This document shows positions 36,419 to 45,252 of a stretch of 64,000 nt of DNA, in pieces (position 1 is the stretch's first letter; each line of letters opens with the position of its first letter). This DNA is from Microvirga sesbaniae. GTDB taxonomy: Bacteria; Pseudomonadota; Alphaproteobacteria; Rhizobiales; Beijerinckiaceae. The notes under the pieces were generated by a model that ran no database searches, was not told the origin of the DNA, and saw only the letters and a list, made by a program, of their open reading frames with translations. The translations under genes were made by a program, and so were the position numbers. Location: positions 62,001-126,000 of the forward strand of contig NZ_JAMXFJ010000006.1 of NCBI RefSeq assembly GCF_025460805.1, written 5' to 3'.

Positions 36419-36482
36419 TGGGGAGGGTGTCGTCACCGGGTCACACCACCCTGCACGTCAGCACCGGACTCGTCCCGAGGCT

Positions 36483-37598
36483 CTAGCGCCGATCCTGCTC
36501 CGACGTCACGCTCGAACCCTGGGGCTGGGCGGTTGTTCCCGTCGCCGGAACGTCCGCGGGACGGGCCTGGGTGTCGACGCTCACCACCACCGACATTCCC
36601 GGCACCAGACGCTCCGTGAGCGCCTGGCCCGGATCGATGGCGATCCTCACGGGCACCCTTTGTGCCACCTTGGTGAAGTTGCCGGTGGCGTTGTCGGTCC
36701 TGATCACGCTGAATTCGGAACCGGCGGCGGGCGAGAAGCGCTCGATCCGACCGGCGAGCCGGGCATGTTCCAGAGCGTCGACCGTGAAGGTGACGGGCTG
36801 GCCGACTCTCATGCCCGGAAGCTGGGTTTCCTTGAAGTTGGCGACCACCCAGATCCGCTCGGGCACGAGCGCGAGCAGCTGCGTGCCGGCCGACACGTAT
36901 TGACCGACCCGCGCGCCGACCTCGCCGAGGCGTCCGTCCTCGGGGGCCAGGATGCGCGTGTTCTGCAGATCGATCTCGGCCAGCCTCACGGCCGCCTCCG
37001 CGCCCTGCACGGCCGCCTCGAGGGATTGGCGGTTGACCAGCGTGGAGGCGAGATCCTGGCGCGAGACGGTCAGCGCCGCCTCGGCCTGGTGCAGGGCGGC
37101 GGTCGCCTGGTCGAAACCGGCCCGGGCCTGATCGGCCTGGCTCTGCGTGGCGACCCCCCGTTCCAGAAGCGGCGCGATCCTGTTCCAGTTCGCTTCCGCG
37201 GCGCTCAGGGCCGCCCGGGTGCTGTCGACCTGGGCCTCGCTCGACTGAATCCGCGCCCGGTCCGAGCGCTCCTTCTGCTCGGAGTTGGACAGGGCCGCCT
37301 GCTGGCTGGCCAGGGTGGCCTTCGCCTGCTCGAGCTTCTGCGCGAAGATCCGGTCGTCGATCTTCACCAGGAGCTGCCCCGCGTTCACATGCTGGAAGTC
37401 CTGCACGGCCACTTCGGCCACGTAGCCGGCAAGCTGGGGGGCGATCACCGTGATCTGTCCCCTGACATAGGCATTGTCCGTGGTCTCGACCGAACTCGTG
37501 AAGGGCGGGAGACGCCAGGCATAGAGCACGAGGGCGACACCCGCGATGCCGATGATCGCAGCGACGAGGGAGGCGGTGGATCGAAAGAACTTGGTCAT
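36483..37598 (-). CDS. HlyD/EmrA-type membrane fusion protein (MarR-controlled pump)
   Basis: 371 residues: membrane anchor at about 8-30 (TASLVAAIIGIAGVALVLYAW), lipoyl half (VETTDNAYVRGQITVIAPQLAGYV), coiled-coil hairpin at about 95-205, second lipoyl half and beta-barrel, with a disordered tail. It starts 7 bp after the DHA2 gene in the order regulator-pump-adaptor, the reverse of the neighbouring system. The ribosome site is weak, so coupling to the pump gene is likely. Its TAG stop lies in a family B tail (ggctctag). Confidence 0.88.
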   Translation of the reverse strand: MTKFFRSTASLVAAIIGIAGVALVLYAWRLPPFTSSVETTDNAYVRGQITVIAPQLAGYVAEVAVQDFQHVNAGQLLVKIDDRIFAQKLEQAKATLASQQAALSNSEQKERSDRARIQSSEAQVDSTRAALSAAEANWNRIAPLLERGVATQSQADQARAGFDQATAALHQAEAALTVSRQDLASTLVNRQSLEAAVQGAEAAVRLAEIDLQNTRILAPEDGRLGEVGARVGQYVSAGTQLLALVPERIWVVANFKETQLPGMRVGQPVTFTVDALEHARLAGRIERFSPAAGSEFSVIRTDNATGNFTKVAQRVPVRIAIDPGQALTERLVPGMSVVVSVDTQARPADVPATGTTAQPQGSSVTSEQDRR

Positions 37599-37605
37599 GA
37601 TGATC

Positions 37606-39294
37606 TTAGCTGACGGCCGGTTGCGGTTCAGGCGAAAGGCCCCTGCGGATCGCGCGGAGCCCGAGATGGAGAAGCATCGCCGCGAGCGCGGCGGCGGCCG
37701 CGAGGGCGATGGCCAGGAAGGCGTCGTTGTAGGCGAGCACGGTCGCCTCGCGGGTGACCTGCTGCCCGAGGAGCACGAGACCCTCGGCATTGAGCAGGGA
37801 TCTGTCCGTCAGGACGCGGCCATAGGCTGCGGCAAGCTGCGCCATGCGCTGAGCGACGAGCGGATCCGTGGACGCGAGGTGATCGGCCAGGGCCTGAAGG
37901 TGGAACCTCGTGCGCCACGTGATGAAGGTGCCGACGAGCGCCGATCCGATCACGCCGCCAAGGCTCTGCGTCGTCAGGAACACGACGATGAAGTTCAGGA
38001 TGAAGGTCGGCCCCCGCTGCAGCGCCAGCGCCAGCCCGGTCGCCATGGCGGGAGGCAGGAACAGGACGCCGGCCGCGGCGATCAGCGCCTGGCTCACATA
38101 CATCTGCTCGGGCCTGGTGAGGCTCGTCGCATTGCTGTCCATGAGCGCGCCGATCAGCAGCAGGACCAGCGCGACCATCTGGGCGGCCGTCTCGCGGCCG
38201 GGCTTGACAAGAAGGATATAGGCGAGGCCGGCCGTGACGGACGCCCCGATGACCACCAGGGACAGGACCGTCATCTGCTCGTTCTGCAGCCCCAGGGACT
38301 GGAAGAACGTGAAGGCGCCGGCCGTCTGTTCCGACATGAGAAGGCGGAAGATCATGAGGGTGCCGGCGAGGTGCAGGATCTCCTTTTGGGCAAGCCAGCG
38401 GATATCCAGGAAGGGCGTGTCCCGGTTGAGCTCGATCACGATCGCGCAGGTGAGCGAAGCGAGGCCGACGGCGAGCATGGCTCCGAGCCAGGGCGCTTCG
38501 AACCACCAATAGACCCGCCCCAGCGCGAACACCATGGCGATGAGACCGAAGCCGACGGCGATGAAAAGGTAGCTGACCACGTCGAGCCAGTGGATGACCT
38601 TGGCCCTCGGCGGAGGCGTCAGGGGCAGGAGATACACGGCCGCGAAGGCCATCATGGCGAGCGCGATCTCGAACAGATACAGGCCATGCCAGTCGCCCAG
38701 CATCAGAAGGTCCGGCGAGATCAGACGGGCCAAGGGGGCGCCCAGGGCGATGTTCGTGAGCACGAGGGGCTGGCCGACGCTCAGCTTCTTGGCCGGGGGC
38801 AGCGGTTCCAGCATGTACAGAAAGGCGAGCGTCGAGATGGGCGACGCCGCGATGCCGCTGAAGAACCGAACGACGAGGGCGGATTGCAGATCCCGCACGA
38901 AGATGTGCAGCAGCATCACGAGGACGAACACGAGAATGCTCAGCTCCGCGAAGTTGCGAAGTCCGAATTGAGCCCGGACCTTCACGAGGATCAGCGACAG
39001 GCTGACATTGGGCGCCATGTAGGCGGCGATCAGCCAGGTGACCTCATTCGTCGTGGCGCCGAGCGGCCCCTGAAGCTGAGGCAGGTTCGCCGCAGCAAGG
39101 TTCATCCCCAGACCTTGCGTGAGAGACAAGAGAAGGGACGTCAGCATGTAGAGGACCGCCCGGGACCAGGGCATGGGGGCGGGCGCCGGCGGAGCGGGCG
39201 AAGGCTGCGGCTCGACCGGCTTCGAAGCGGTCACAGGATCGGAGCCGGAGCCGTGGGGAGAATTGTCGTCGGAGGTCGCTGTCACCGGATGCAC
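37606..39294 (-). CDS. DHA2-family MFS transporter (MarR-controlled pump)
   Basis: 562 residues with about 14 membrane segments after a Pro-rich cytoplasmic N-terminus (PQPSPAPPAPAPMPW). Segment 1 reads AVLYMLTSLLLSLTQGLGMNLAAANLPQLQG, with Gln where classical EmrB has an intramembrane acid, so substrate or coupling may differ from the TetR-controlled pump. GTG start at 39294, 7 bp after the MarR gene; no strong ribosome site, so probably coupled. Confidence 0.88.
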   Translation of the reverse strand: MHPVTATSDDNSPHGSGSDPVTASKPVEPQPSPAPPAPAPMPWSRAVLYMLTSLLLSLTQGLGMNLAAANLPQLQGPLGATTNEVTWLIAAYMAPNVSLSLILVKVRAQFGLRNFAELSILVFVLVMLLHIFVRDLQSALVVRFFSGIAASPISTLAFLYMLEPLPPAKKLSVGQPLVLTNIALGAPLARLISPDLLMLGDWHGLYLFEIALAMMAFAAVYLLPLTPPPRAKVIHWLDVVSYLFIAVGFGLIAMVFALGRVYWWFEAPWLGAMLAVGLASLTCAIVIELNRDTPFLDIRWLAQKEILHLAGTLMIFRLLMSEQTAGAFTFFQSLGLQNEQMTVLSLVVIGASVTAGLAYILLVKPGRETAAQMVALVLLLIGALMDSNATSLTRPEQMYVSQALIAAAGVLFLPPAMATGLALALQRGPTFILNFIVVFLTTQSLGGVIGSALVGTFITWRTRFHLQALADHLASTDPLVAQRMAQLAAAYGRVLTDRSLLNAEGLVLLGQQVTREATVLAYNDAFLAIALAAAAALAAMLLHLGLRAIRRGLSPEPQPAVS

Positions 39295-39301
39295 CCCATC
39301 G

Positions 39302-39736
39302 TCAGCCGGCCGATTCGATGTTCCGCACCATCGCGCGGAAAACGCGGAGAGCCGCCTCGAGATCGTCCTCGCTGATGCCTTTCAGGACATCGCCGCGGAA
39401 TTCCTGAACGAGAATGTCCACATGGGCGGCCTGTTCCTGTCCGGCTTCCGTGAGGGCGATCTGCTTGGCGCGCCGGTCGCCATCCACCGGGCGGCGCTCG
39501 ATCAGGGCCTGTTTCTCGAGACTGTCGAGAAGGGGCACCAGGGTCGGCCCCTCGATCTCGAGCAGGTCCGCAAGCTCCGTCTGGGTCATGCAGCCGTTCC
39601 GGCCCAGGAACATCAGGGCGCGTGCGCGCGCCAGGGTCAGGCCCTGCGCCCGGACCCTGGCGTCGAAGAGGGTGCGCATCTTCCGGCTGACCTTCCAGAT
39701 CTCCTCGGAAAACGCCGCTTTGGCAGGAGTGGTCAT
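39302..39736 (-). CDS. MarR family repressor of the downstream efflux genes
   Basis: A 144-residue regulator with the winged HTH at about 45-95 (GCMTQTELADLLEIEGPTLVPLLDSLEKQALIERRPVDGDRRAKQIALT). It is the first gene of a marR-pump-adaptor operon. The start at 39736 has AGGA six bases upstream; ATGs at 39742 and 39754 are too close to or inside the operator region. A palindrome just upstream implies autorepression relieved by a pump substrate. Confidence 0.88.
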   Translation of the reverse strand: MTTPAKAAFSEEIWKVSRKMRTLFDARVRAQGLTLARARALMFLGRNGCMTQTELADLLEIEGPTLVPLLDSLEKQALIERRPVDGDRRAKQIALTEAGQEQAAHVDILVQEFRGDVLKGISEDDLEAALRVFRAMVRNIESAG

Positions 39737-39757
39737 GACCATCCTAGGCTGCATATT

Positions 39758-39775
39758 ATTAGGGCACTAATTATA
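39758..39775 (-). promoter_or_regulatory. MarR-type operator overlapping the -10 box
   Basis: ATTAG-GGCA-CTAAT (39758-39771) is a perfect inverted repeat. On the minus strand it touches TATAAT (39775 down to 39770), a consensus -10. A repressor bound here would block the promoter of the marR-pump-adaptor operon. The -35 is poor. Confidence 0.7.
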
Positions 39776-40175
39776 TGGGTGCTCCATAATCCACACGCGG
39801 GCCGCGTGCAAGCCCGTTCCCCGACTCCCTCGGCAGGGGTGGGTTGCAGAGAACGCGGCTCCCGATCCGGGGGGCGGCGGCTTCTCGAGCCTCGGACGCG
39901 GCCCTCTGGGTCCGCACGATGCGCTAGAGCCTCGGACCCAAAAGTGGACGCCACTTTTGGGATTCATCCGAGGCTCCCGCTTCTTTGGAGAGCGCATCGT
40001 TCGAGCGGACCCGAAGGGCCGCGTCAGCGAATACCGGGCCCACTTTTCCGCACGATGCGCTTATGTGTTGTTCTCGACGGCCGAACATCCTAGCTTGCCG
40101 GCAGGTTCCCTCGTTCAAGGTCGAAGTCGAAGCATCTTGCCTGCTCCCTCCCGCCAATCCGCCTCCGTCGGCGCC
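39776..40175. other. Gap between the marR operon and potA, with a family B composite
   Basis: About 400 bp upstream of the polyamine transporter. 39896-40062 is a family B composite; the remainder, 40063-40175, should hold the potA promoter. No credible ORF, and no Shine-Dalgarno site is visible before potA. Confidence 0.55.
39896..40062. repeat. Family B composite repeat
   Basis: Same order of blocks as 4348-4533: ggccctctgggtccgc, gatgcgctag, agcctcggaccc, ccacttttggg, then cgaagggccgcgtcagcg and a ccacttttccg end. CTAG at 39923-39926. The inner ends read AGCCTCGG instead of AGCATCGG, a variant also found at 45104-45217. Confidence 0.82.
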
Positions 40176-41306
40176 GTGCGCCGTGCGTTCGCACCCTGGT
40201 CGAATCCCGATGCCAAGCCGCTCATCCGCTTCGACAATGTCACGAAGCGGTTCGGGGACGCGGTGGCGGTGGACCACCTTTCCCTGGACATCTTCGAAGG
40301 CGAGTTCTTCTGCCTGCTCGGCCCGTCCGGCTGCGGGAAGACGACGCTCATGCGCATGCTTGCGGGGTTCGAGACGCCCAGCGAGGGCGGCATGACCCTG
40401 GGCGGTCAGAATCTGGCAGGCGTGCCGCCCTATCGCCGTCCCGTGAACATGATGTTCCAGTCCTACGCGCTCTTCCCTCATATGAGCGTGGAGAAGAACA
40501 TCGCCTTCGGCCTGAAGCAGGACGGCTTGCCGAAGGACCAGATCGCGGAGCGTGTCGGCGAGATGCTGCGTCTCGTCCAGCTCGAAAAGCTCGCAAGGCG
40601 CTACCCGAGCCAGCTCTCCGGCGGCCAGCGGCAGCGCGTGGCGCTGGCCAGGGCTCTGGCCAAGAAACCCAAGGTGCTGCTGCTCGACGAGCCGCTGGGC
40701 GCCCTCGACAAGAAGCTGCGCGAGGAGACCCAGTTCGAGCTGATGGACATTCAGCACGAGCTGCACATGACGTTCGTGGTGGTCACGCACGACCAGGAGG
40801 AGGCCATGACCATGGCCGACCGGATCGCCGTGATGGATCACGGCCGCATCGTGCAGGTGGCCACCCCGGGAGAGATCTACGAGCAGCCGAAGACCCGTTT
40901 CATCGCCGAGTTCGTGGGGGACGTGAACATCCTGGAGGGCCACGTGCAGGGCCGGGAGAACGGCCTCTGGCGTGTGAAGGCGTCATCGGCCGAGCACCCG
41001 CTCACCATCGACGATCCGGACGAGGTGCTGCATTCCGGGCAGGCGGTGGCCATCGCCGTGCGGCCCGAGAAGATGCTGATCCACCGCGATCCGCCGGAAC
41101 CCGGCGCCGTCAATGTGCTCAGTGGCGAGGTGTGGGACATCGGCTATCTCGGCGACTGGACGGTCTACCGCGTGAAGCTCGCCACCGGCGAGATCCTGCG
41201 CGTCACCCGGGCCAATGCCTCCCGGTTCGTCGACAATCCCATCGATTGGGACGAGCAGGTCCATGTCACGTTCGCGCCCGATGCGGCGGTGATCCTGGCG
41301 GAATAG
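40176..41306 (+). CDS. potA: Polyamine-type ABC transporter ATP-binding protein
   Basis: The ATPase of a spermidine/putrescine-type importer. 376 residues: Walker A GPSGCGKTT (49-57), VNMMFQSYALFPHMSVEKNIAFGL Q-loop, signature LSGGQRQR, Walker B VLLLDEPLGALD, H-loop VTHDQEEA and a C-terminal TOBE domain. No ATG precedes the core in this frame. I take the GTG at 40176; TTG codons at 40137 and 40095 are alternatives and none has a ribosome site, so the start is unsure. potB-type and potC-type genes follow. Confidence 0.88.
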   Translation: MRRAFAPWSNPDAKPLIRFDNVTKRFGDAVAVDHLSLDIFEGEFFCLLGPSGCGKTTLMRMLAGFETPSEGGMTLGGQNLAGVPPYRRPVNMMFQSYALFPHMSVEKNIAFGLKQDGLPKDQIAERVGEMLRLVQLEKLARRYPSQLSGGQRQRVALARALAKKPKVLLLDEPLGALDKKLREETQFELMDIQHELHMTFVVVTHDQEEAMTMADRIAVMDHGRIVQVATPGEIYEQPKTRFIAEFVGDVNILEGHVQGRENGLWRVKASSAEHPLTIDDPDEVLHSGQAVAIAVRPEKMLIHRDPPEPGAVNVLSGEVWDIGYLGDWTVYRVKLATGEILRVTRANASRFVDNPIDWDEQVHVTFAPDAAVILAE

Positions 41307-41308
41307 CC

Positions 41309-42214
41309 ATGGTCGAACGATCCCTCCTGCGACGGGTGACCGCCGGCCTCGTGCCGGCCATTCCCTATCTGTGGCTCGGCGTGCTCTTCCTCGTGCCGTT
41401 CCTGATCGTCCTGAAGATCAGCCTGTCGGACCCGGCGGTGGCCCAGCCGCCCTACAAGCCGGTCTTCGAGTGGGGCGACATTGCCGGGTTCTTCGGCGCT
41501 CTCGATCTCGAGAATTTCGAGCTCCTGACCCAGGACGACCTCTATTTCCGCGCCACGCTCTCCTCCGTGCGGATCGCGGCTTTCTCGACCCTCCTGCTCC
41601 TGCTGGTGGGGTTCCCCATCGCGTACGGGATGGCCCGTGCGCCGGAGCGCGTCCGCTCGCTGCTGGTGGCGCTGGTCATCCTGCCGTTCTGGACCAGCTT
41701 TCTCATCCGCATCTATGCCTGGGTGGCGATTCTGAAGCCGGAGGGCCTGCTCACCCAGGCGCTGACGGGCCTGGGCCTGATCGCCCAGCCCCTGGACATC
41801 CTCAACACCGAGACGGCCGTCTATATCGGCATCGTCTATGCCTATCTGCCCTTCATGGTGCTGCCGCTCTACGCGACGCTCGAGAAGATGGACGATACGC
41901 TGCTCGAAGCGGCCCTCGATCTCGGCTCGCCGCCCTGGCGCTCGTTCTGGACGATCACCGTGCCGCTCGCCATGCCGGGCATCGTCGCCGGCTCGCTCCT
42001 GTGCTTCATCCCGGCGGTGGGCGAGTTCGTCATCCCGGACCTGCTCGGCGGCTCGGAAACGCTGATGATCGGCCGGCAGCTCTGGAGCGAGTTCTTCTCC
42101 AACCGGGACTGGCCGCTGGCTTCGGCCGTCGCCATCCTGCTGCTGATCATCCTGGTCGTGCCGATCGTGATCTACCGCGACGTCGAGGCGCGGCGCGTGG
42201 AGGGACGGCCATGA
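41309..42214 (+). CDS. potB: Polyamine-type ABC transporter permease, PotB/PotH-like
   Basis: 301-residue inner-membrane permease with about six segments and the EAA loop EAALDLGSPPWRSFWTITVPLAMPGI. The start is 2 bp after the potA stop. Residues 9-18 (about RVTAGLVPAIPY) are encoded by a stretch nearly identical to a family A arm (about 41334-41366, GCCGGC/GCCGGC hairpin), inserted in frame before the first membrane segment. The potC-type gene overlaps its stop (ATGA). Confidence 0.9.
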   Translation: MVERSLLRRVTAGLVPAIPYLWLGVLFLVPFLIVLKISLSDPAVAQPPYKPVFEWGDIAGFFGALDLENFELLTQDDLYFRATLSSVRIAAFSTLLLLLVGFPIAYGMARAPERVRSLLVALVILPFWTSFLIRIYAWVAILKPEGLLTQALTGLGLIAQPLDILNTETAVYIGIVYAYLPFMVLPLYATLEKMDDTLLEAALDLGSPPWRSFWTITVPLAMPGIVAGSLLCFIPAVGEFVIPDLLGGSETLMIGRQLWSEFFSNRDWPLASAVAILLLIILVVPIVIYRDVEARRVEGRP

Positions 42215-43014
42215 ACCGGCGCCTGAGCCTCTTCAACGTCACGTCGCTCGTGATCGGGTTCGCGTTCCTGTACCTGCCGATCCTGCTGCTGGTGATCTAT
42301 TCGTTCAACGCATCCCGGCTCGTCACGGTCTGGGGCGGCTTCTCGACCCATTGGTACGGGGCGCTGTTCCGGAACGAGGCTCTCTTGGAAGCGGCCTGGG
42401 TGACGTTGCGCATCGCGCTTCTCTCCGCGACGCTGGCGACGGTCCTCGGAACCCTCGCGGCGCTGGCATTGACCCGCTACGGGCGCTTCCCGGGGCGGAC
42501 GCTCTTCACCGGCATGGTCTACGCGCCGATGGTCATGCCCGAGGTGATCACCGGCCTTTCGCTGCTCCTGTTCTTCGTGGCCGTCGACCTGGACCGCGGC
42601 TTCTGGACCATCACGCTCGCGCATACGACCCTCACCATGTGCTTCGTGACCGTGGTGGTGCAGTCGCGTCTCATGACATTCGACCGCTCGCTGGAAGAGG
42701 CGGCCATGGATCTCGGCGCTCCGCCCCTGCGCACGTTCTTCTCCGTGACGCTGCCGCTGATCGCGCCGTCCATCGTGGCGGGCTTCCTGCTGGCCTTCAC
42801 CCTGTCCATGGACGATCTGGTGATCGCGAGCTTCAATGCCGGGCCCGGCGCCACGACCCTGCCGATCAAGATCTACAGTCAGGTGCGGCTGGGGCTCTCA
42901 CCGGAGGTGAATGCCGCCTCGGCCATCCTGATCGGCATCGTGACGCTCGGCGTGATCGGCGCGACCCTGCTCAGCAAGCGCTCCGTCCTGCGGTCGCGCC
43001 GGACGGCTCACTGA
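42211..43014 (+). CDS. potC: Polyamine-type ABC transporter permease, PotC/PotI-like
   Basis: 267-residue second permease subunit with six predicted segments and the EAA loop EAAMDLGAPPLRTFFSVTLPLIAPSI. GGAGG lies eight bases before the ATG, which overlaps the potB stop. The usual periplasmic binding protein gene (potD/potF) is missing from both sides. Its 3' end overlaps the convergent AsmA gene by 7 bp. Confidence 0.9.
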   Translation: MNRRLSLFNVTSLVIGFAFLYLPILLLVIYSFNASRLVTVWGGFSTHWYGALFRNEALLEAAWVTLRIALLSATLATVLGTLAALALTRYGRFPGRTLFTGMVYAPMVMPEVITGLSLLLFFVAVDLDRGFWTITLAHTTLTMCFVTVVVQSRLMTFDRSLEEAAMDLGAPPLRTFFSVTLPLIAPSIVAGFLLAFTLSMDDLVIASFNAGPGATTLPIKIYSQVRLGLSPEVNAASAILIGIVTLGVIGATLLSKRSVLRSRRTAH

Positions 43015-44819
43015 GCCGTCGCCTGGGGGCGCGGCTCGTTGGCCGGAACGCGCTCGGAGGGAAAGAGCGGCTTGGCGGCGCCCGAGCGCTCGATGAGGGA
43101 ACGGACCTGCGGCGAGACCGCGACATTGTCCCAGTCGCCGACGACGTTGAAGACGAGGGCCGGGGACTGGCCCGCCGGGGATCCGGCCGGCGAGACGTTC
43201 GCCGTCACGCTGAGCTGGCGGTCGACCAGAAGAACCTGGCCCTGAAGATCGGCCTGCACGGCAGGCCCCCGAAGGTGGGCCTCGGCGATCTCCCCGACAC
43301 CGTCCTTCACCAGAATCTGGGCCTGGGCCCTGTCGAAGGCCGTGCGGCCGCCCTTCCAGTTGAGCGAGGCCAGAAGCGGCCGCTTCTCCACCCGGCGGAG
43401 GGCATCGTCCAGGGCGATCCCGACGATCTCTCCGTCGCTCACCTCGATGGAAGAGCGGCCCTGCGCCTCGCGGATCACGTCAGCCGGGTTCTTGCCCAGT
43501 CCTTCGAAGCTGAACTGCCCGGTCGCCTGGCCGGTGATCCAGCGAGGCTCTCCCATGGCGGTCAGGAAGGGCGCGATCTTCACGCCCGCGAAGGTGCCCT
43601 GGCTCTTGAACTCGACCTGGCCGTTCTGCTTCACCAGGGACAGGCGGCCTTTGAGGGTGCCGTCGTTGAAGCCGGCCCGGCCGATCGAGGCTTCGATGCG
43701 GCCGGATTGCACGAGCACGCTGGCCGCCATGTCCTCGAGGCTGAGCCGGCCGAGGCTTGCGCTCGCGGCCGAAAGACGCAGATCGAGGTCGGCCCCGGTG
43801 GCCCTGGCCAGATCGATGGTCTCCTCGCTCCAGGAACCGGAGGAGGTCCGGGCCTGCGAGAAGGGCGCGAACAGGTCCGACAGGTTGAGCGTGTCCGCCG
43901 CGAGGGTTCCGGTGATTACCGGGCGGTCCGTGTCGAAACGGACGCCCAGTGTTCCCTCCAGCTTGTCCTCGCCCATCGTCACAGAGACGGCCGGCCAGGA
44001 CAGGCGCCGACGGTCCATGGAGAAGTCCCCGGCGATGGACACGGCGCGCACCAGGGAGCCGAAGGGCAGGTCGACGCCGCTCCAGCGCGTGAAGTCACGC
44101 ACGGATTTGGCCTGAAGGGTGCTTTCCCCGGTGATCCGGGGCGTTTCCCCGAGCTGCGCCTCGCCCTCGGCGGCGATCCGCACGGACGGGGAGGCCAGGG
44201 TCAGGGCGAAAGGGCTGATCCGGTCCGACGCCAGAAGCTCCGGGAAGACGGACGCCTCCTCGAGGTGGATTTCCTCGTCGCGCCAGAGAGCCGAGCCCGC
44301 CATGGTGAGGGGCTCCGCCGCATCGGCCCATCGGATGACGAGGTTGAGCCGGTCCAGGTTGGCATCCTTCAGATCGGTCCAGCGCAAGGTGGATTTGCTG
44401 ACGATGAGGCGGCGGGCATAGGTCTCGCTCGCACGATCCCTGAGCGCCTCCGCCCACTTGACCGACCGCAGGGCCTGAACCGACCCCGTGATGCGGGTCT
44501 CCGAAAGGTCGAAATCCGAAAGCTCGATCCGGCCCAGGAGCAGGGGCAGCAGGCGCAGCTCGCCTCTCAGGGTCCCGCCATCGGCCCTGAGGGCCTGGTT
44601 CGGAAACTCGAGCGTGACATTCTCGAACTTCACCCGCGGAATGGGCAGAACCGCGAAGGTGCTGCGCCCTTTCACCGTCAGGTCGAGGCCGTACCGGTCC
44701 TTCACATGCTGCGTCAGCTCCGCCGACAGGCCGCCCCCCGGCAGCGTCCAGGGAGAGGCCGCCGTTCCGAGAACGGCGAGCGAAATCAACGCAATGAGCA
44801 GGACAACGCGGCGGGACAT
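43008..44819 (-). CDS. AsmA family protein
   Basis: 603-residue protein with an N-terminal membrane anchor (residues 3-22) and a long beta-rich periplasmic part; AsmA N-terminal features (PIPRVKFENVTLEFP) and the C-terminal AsmA_2 region (FEGLGKNPADVIREAQGRSSIEVSDGEIVGIALDDAL) are visible. AsmA-type proteins are bridge-like and are implicated in phospholipid transport and outer-membrane homeostasis. It is convergent with potC (7-bp overlap) and monocistronic. Confidence 0.85.
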   Translation of the reverse strand: MSRRVVLLIALISLAVLGTAASPWTLPGGGLSAELTQHVKDRYGLDLTVKGRSTFAVLPIPRVKFENVTLEFPNQALRADGGTLRGELRLLPLLLGRIELSDFDLSETRITGSVQALRSVKWAEALRDRASETYARRLIVSKSTLRWTDLKDANLDRLNLVIRWADAAEPLTMAGSALWRDEEIHLEEASVFPELLASDRISPFALTLASPSVRIAAEGEAQLGETPRITGESTLQAKSVRDFTRWSGVDLPFGSLVRAVSIAGDFSMDRRRLSWPAVSVTMGEDKLEGTLGVRFDTDRPVITGTLAADTLNLSDLFAPFSQARTSSGSWSEETIDLARATGADLDLRLSAASASLGRLSLEDMAASVLVQSGRIEASIGRAGFNDGTLKGRLSLVKQNGQVEFKSQGTFAGVKIAPFLTAMGEPRWITGQATGQFSFEGLGKNPADVIREAQGRSSIEVSDGEIVGIALDDALRRVEKRPLLASLNWKGGRTAFDRAQAQILVKDGVGEIAEAHLRGPAVQADLQGQVLLVDRQLSVTANVSPAGSPAGQSPALVFNVVGDWDNVAVSPQVRSLIERSGAAKPLFPSERVPANEPRPQATAQ

Positions 44820-45252
44820 GGGACGAATGTTGTAAACCTTGGGGCCTGCCTCGCAAGCGGGGACGTGGGGATGTCCTCAGGCAAGACCGAAATCGTGAAT
44901 CGTTTCCATATATCCATAGGAAGGGATTGTCTAAATTGAGGCCAGGTTGCAGGGTGGCGGCCATTCGTGCCGGGGCGGAGCGGCCAAAACGTCGCAACCC
45001 GTTTCCGGTCGTTTCTTCCGGCGCGTCGCGCGGCAAGAGTGGACCCGGGCCGGCTGACGCGACCGTCGGGTCCGTCCCGAACGACACGCCGGCCAAGAAT
45101 TGGAGCATCGGGTCGATCCCGAGGGTGCCTTCCACTTTTGGGGCCGATGCGCCGGTCAAGAGAGGGAGCCTCGGATGAATCCCAAAAGGGGTGTCCACTT
45201 TTCACGTCCGAGGCTCTGGCGAGCATGAACATGCCCATGGGGAGAAGTTTCG
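44820..45252. other. Divergent gap between the AsmA gene and scoA, with a family B element
   Basis: About 430 bp. The first 120 bp are AT-richer and should hold the AsmA promoter. 45104-45217 is a family B element. The scoA promoter must lie near its right end. The rest is unremarkable. Confidence 0.55.
45104..45217. repeat. Family B element (AGCCTCGG variant)
   Basis: gcatcgggtcgatcc...ccacttttggggccgatgcgcc...gagcctcggatgaatccc...ccacttttcacg...tccgaggctctgg. Closely matches 53370-53446 over about 75 bp. The border is CTGG instead of CTAG. Confidence 0.8.

Larger units (their letters stand above)
36074..36482. other. Family A repeat array between two convergent pump operons
   Basis: About 410 bp: a single arm (36090-36122), two full pairs (36161-36251 and 36328-36418), and a truncated arm at about 36457-36480 ending in a family B tail (gaggctctag). 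It separates two converging efflux operons and may act as a transcription barrier. No ORF is credible. Confidence 0.7.

Noticed and set aside
36074..36482. A CRISPR-like array
   Set aside because: Units are inverted pairs with internal hairpins, irregular distance and no constant spacer length, and no cas genes are nearby; they are family A REP pairs.
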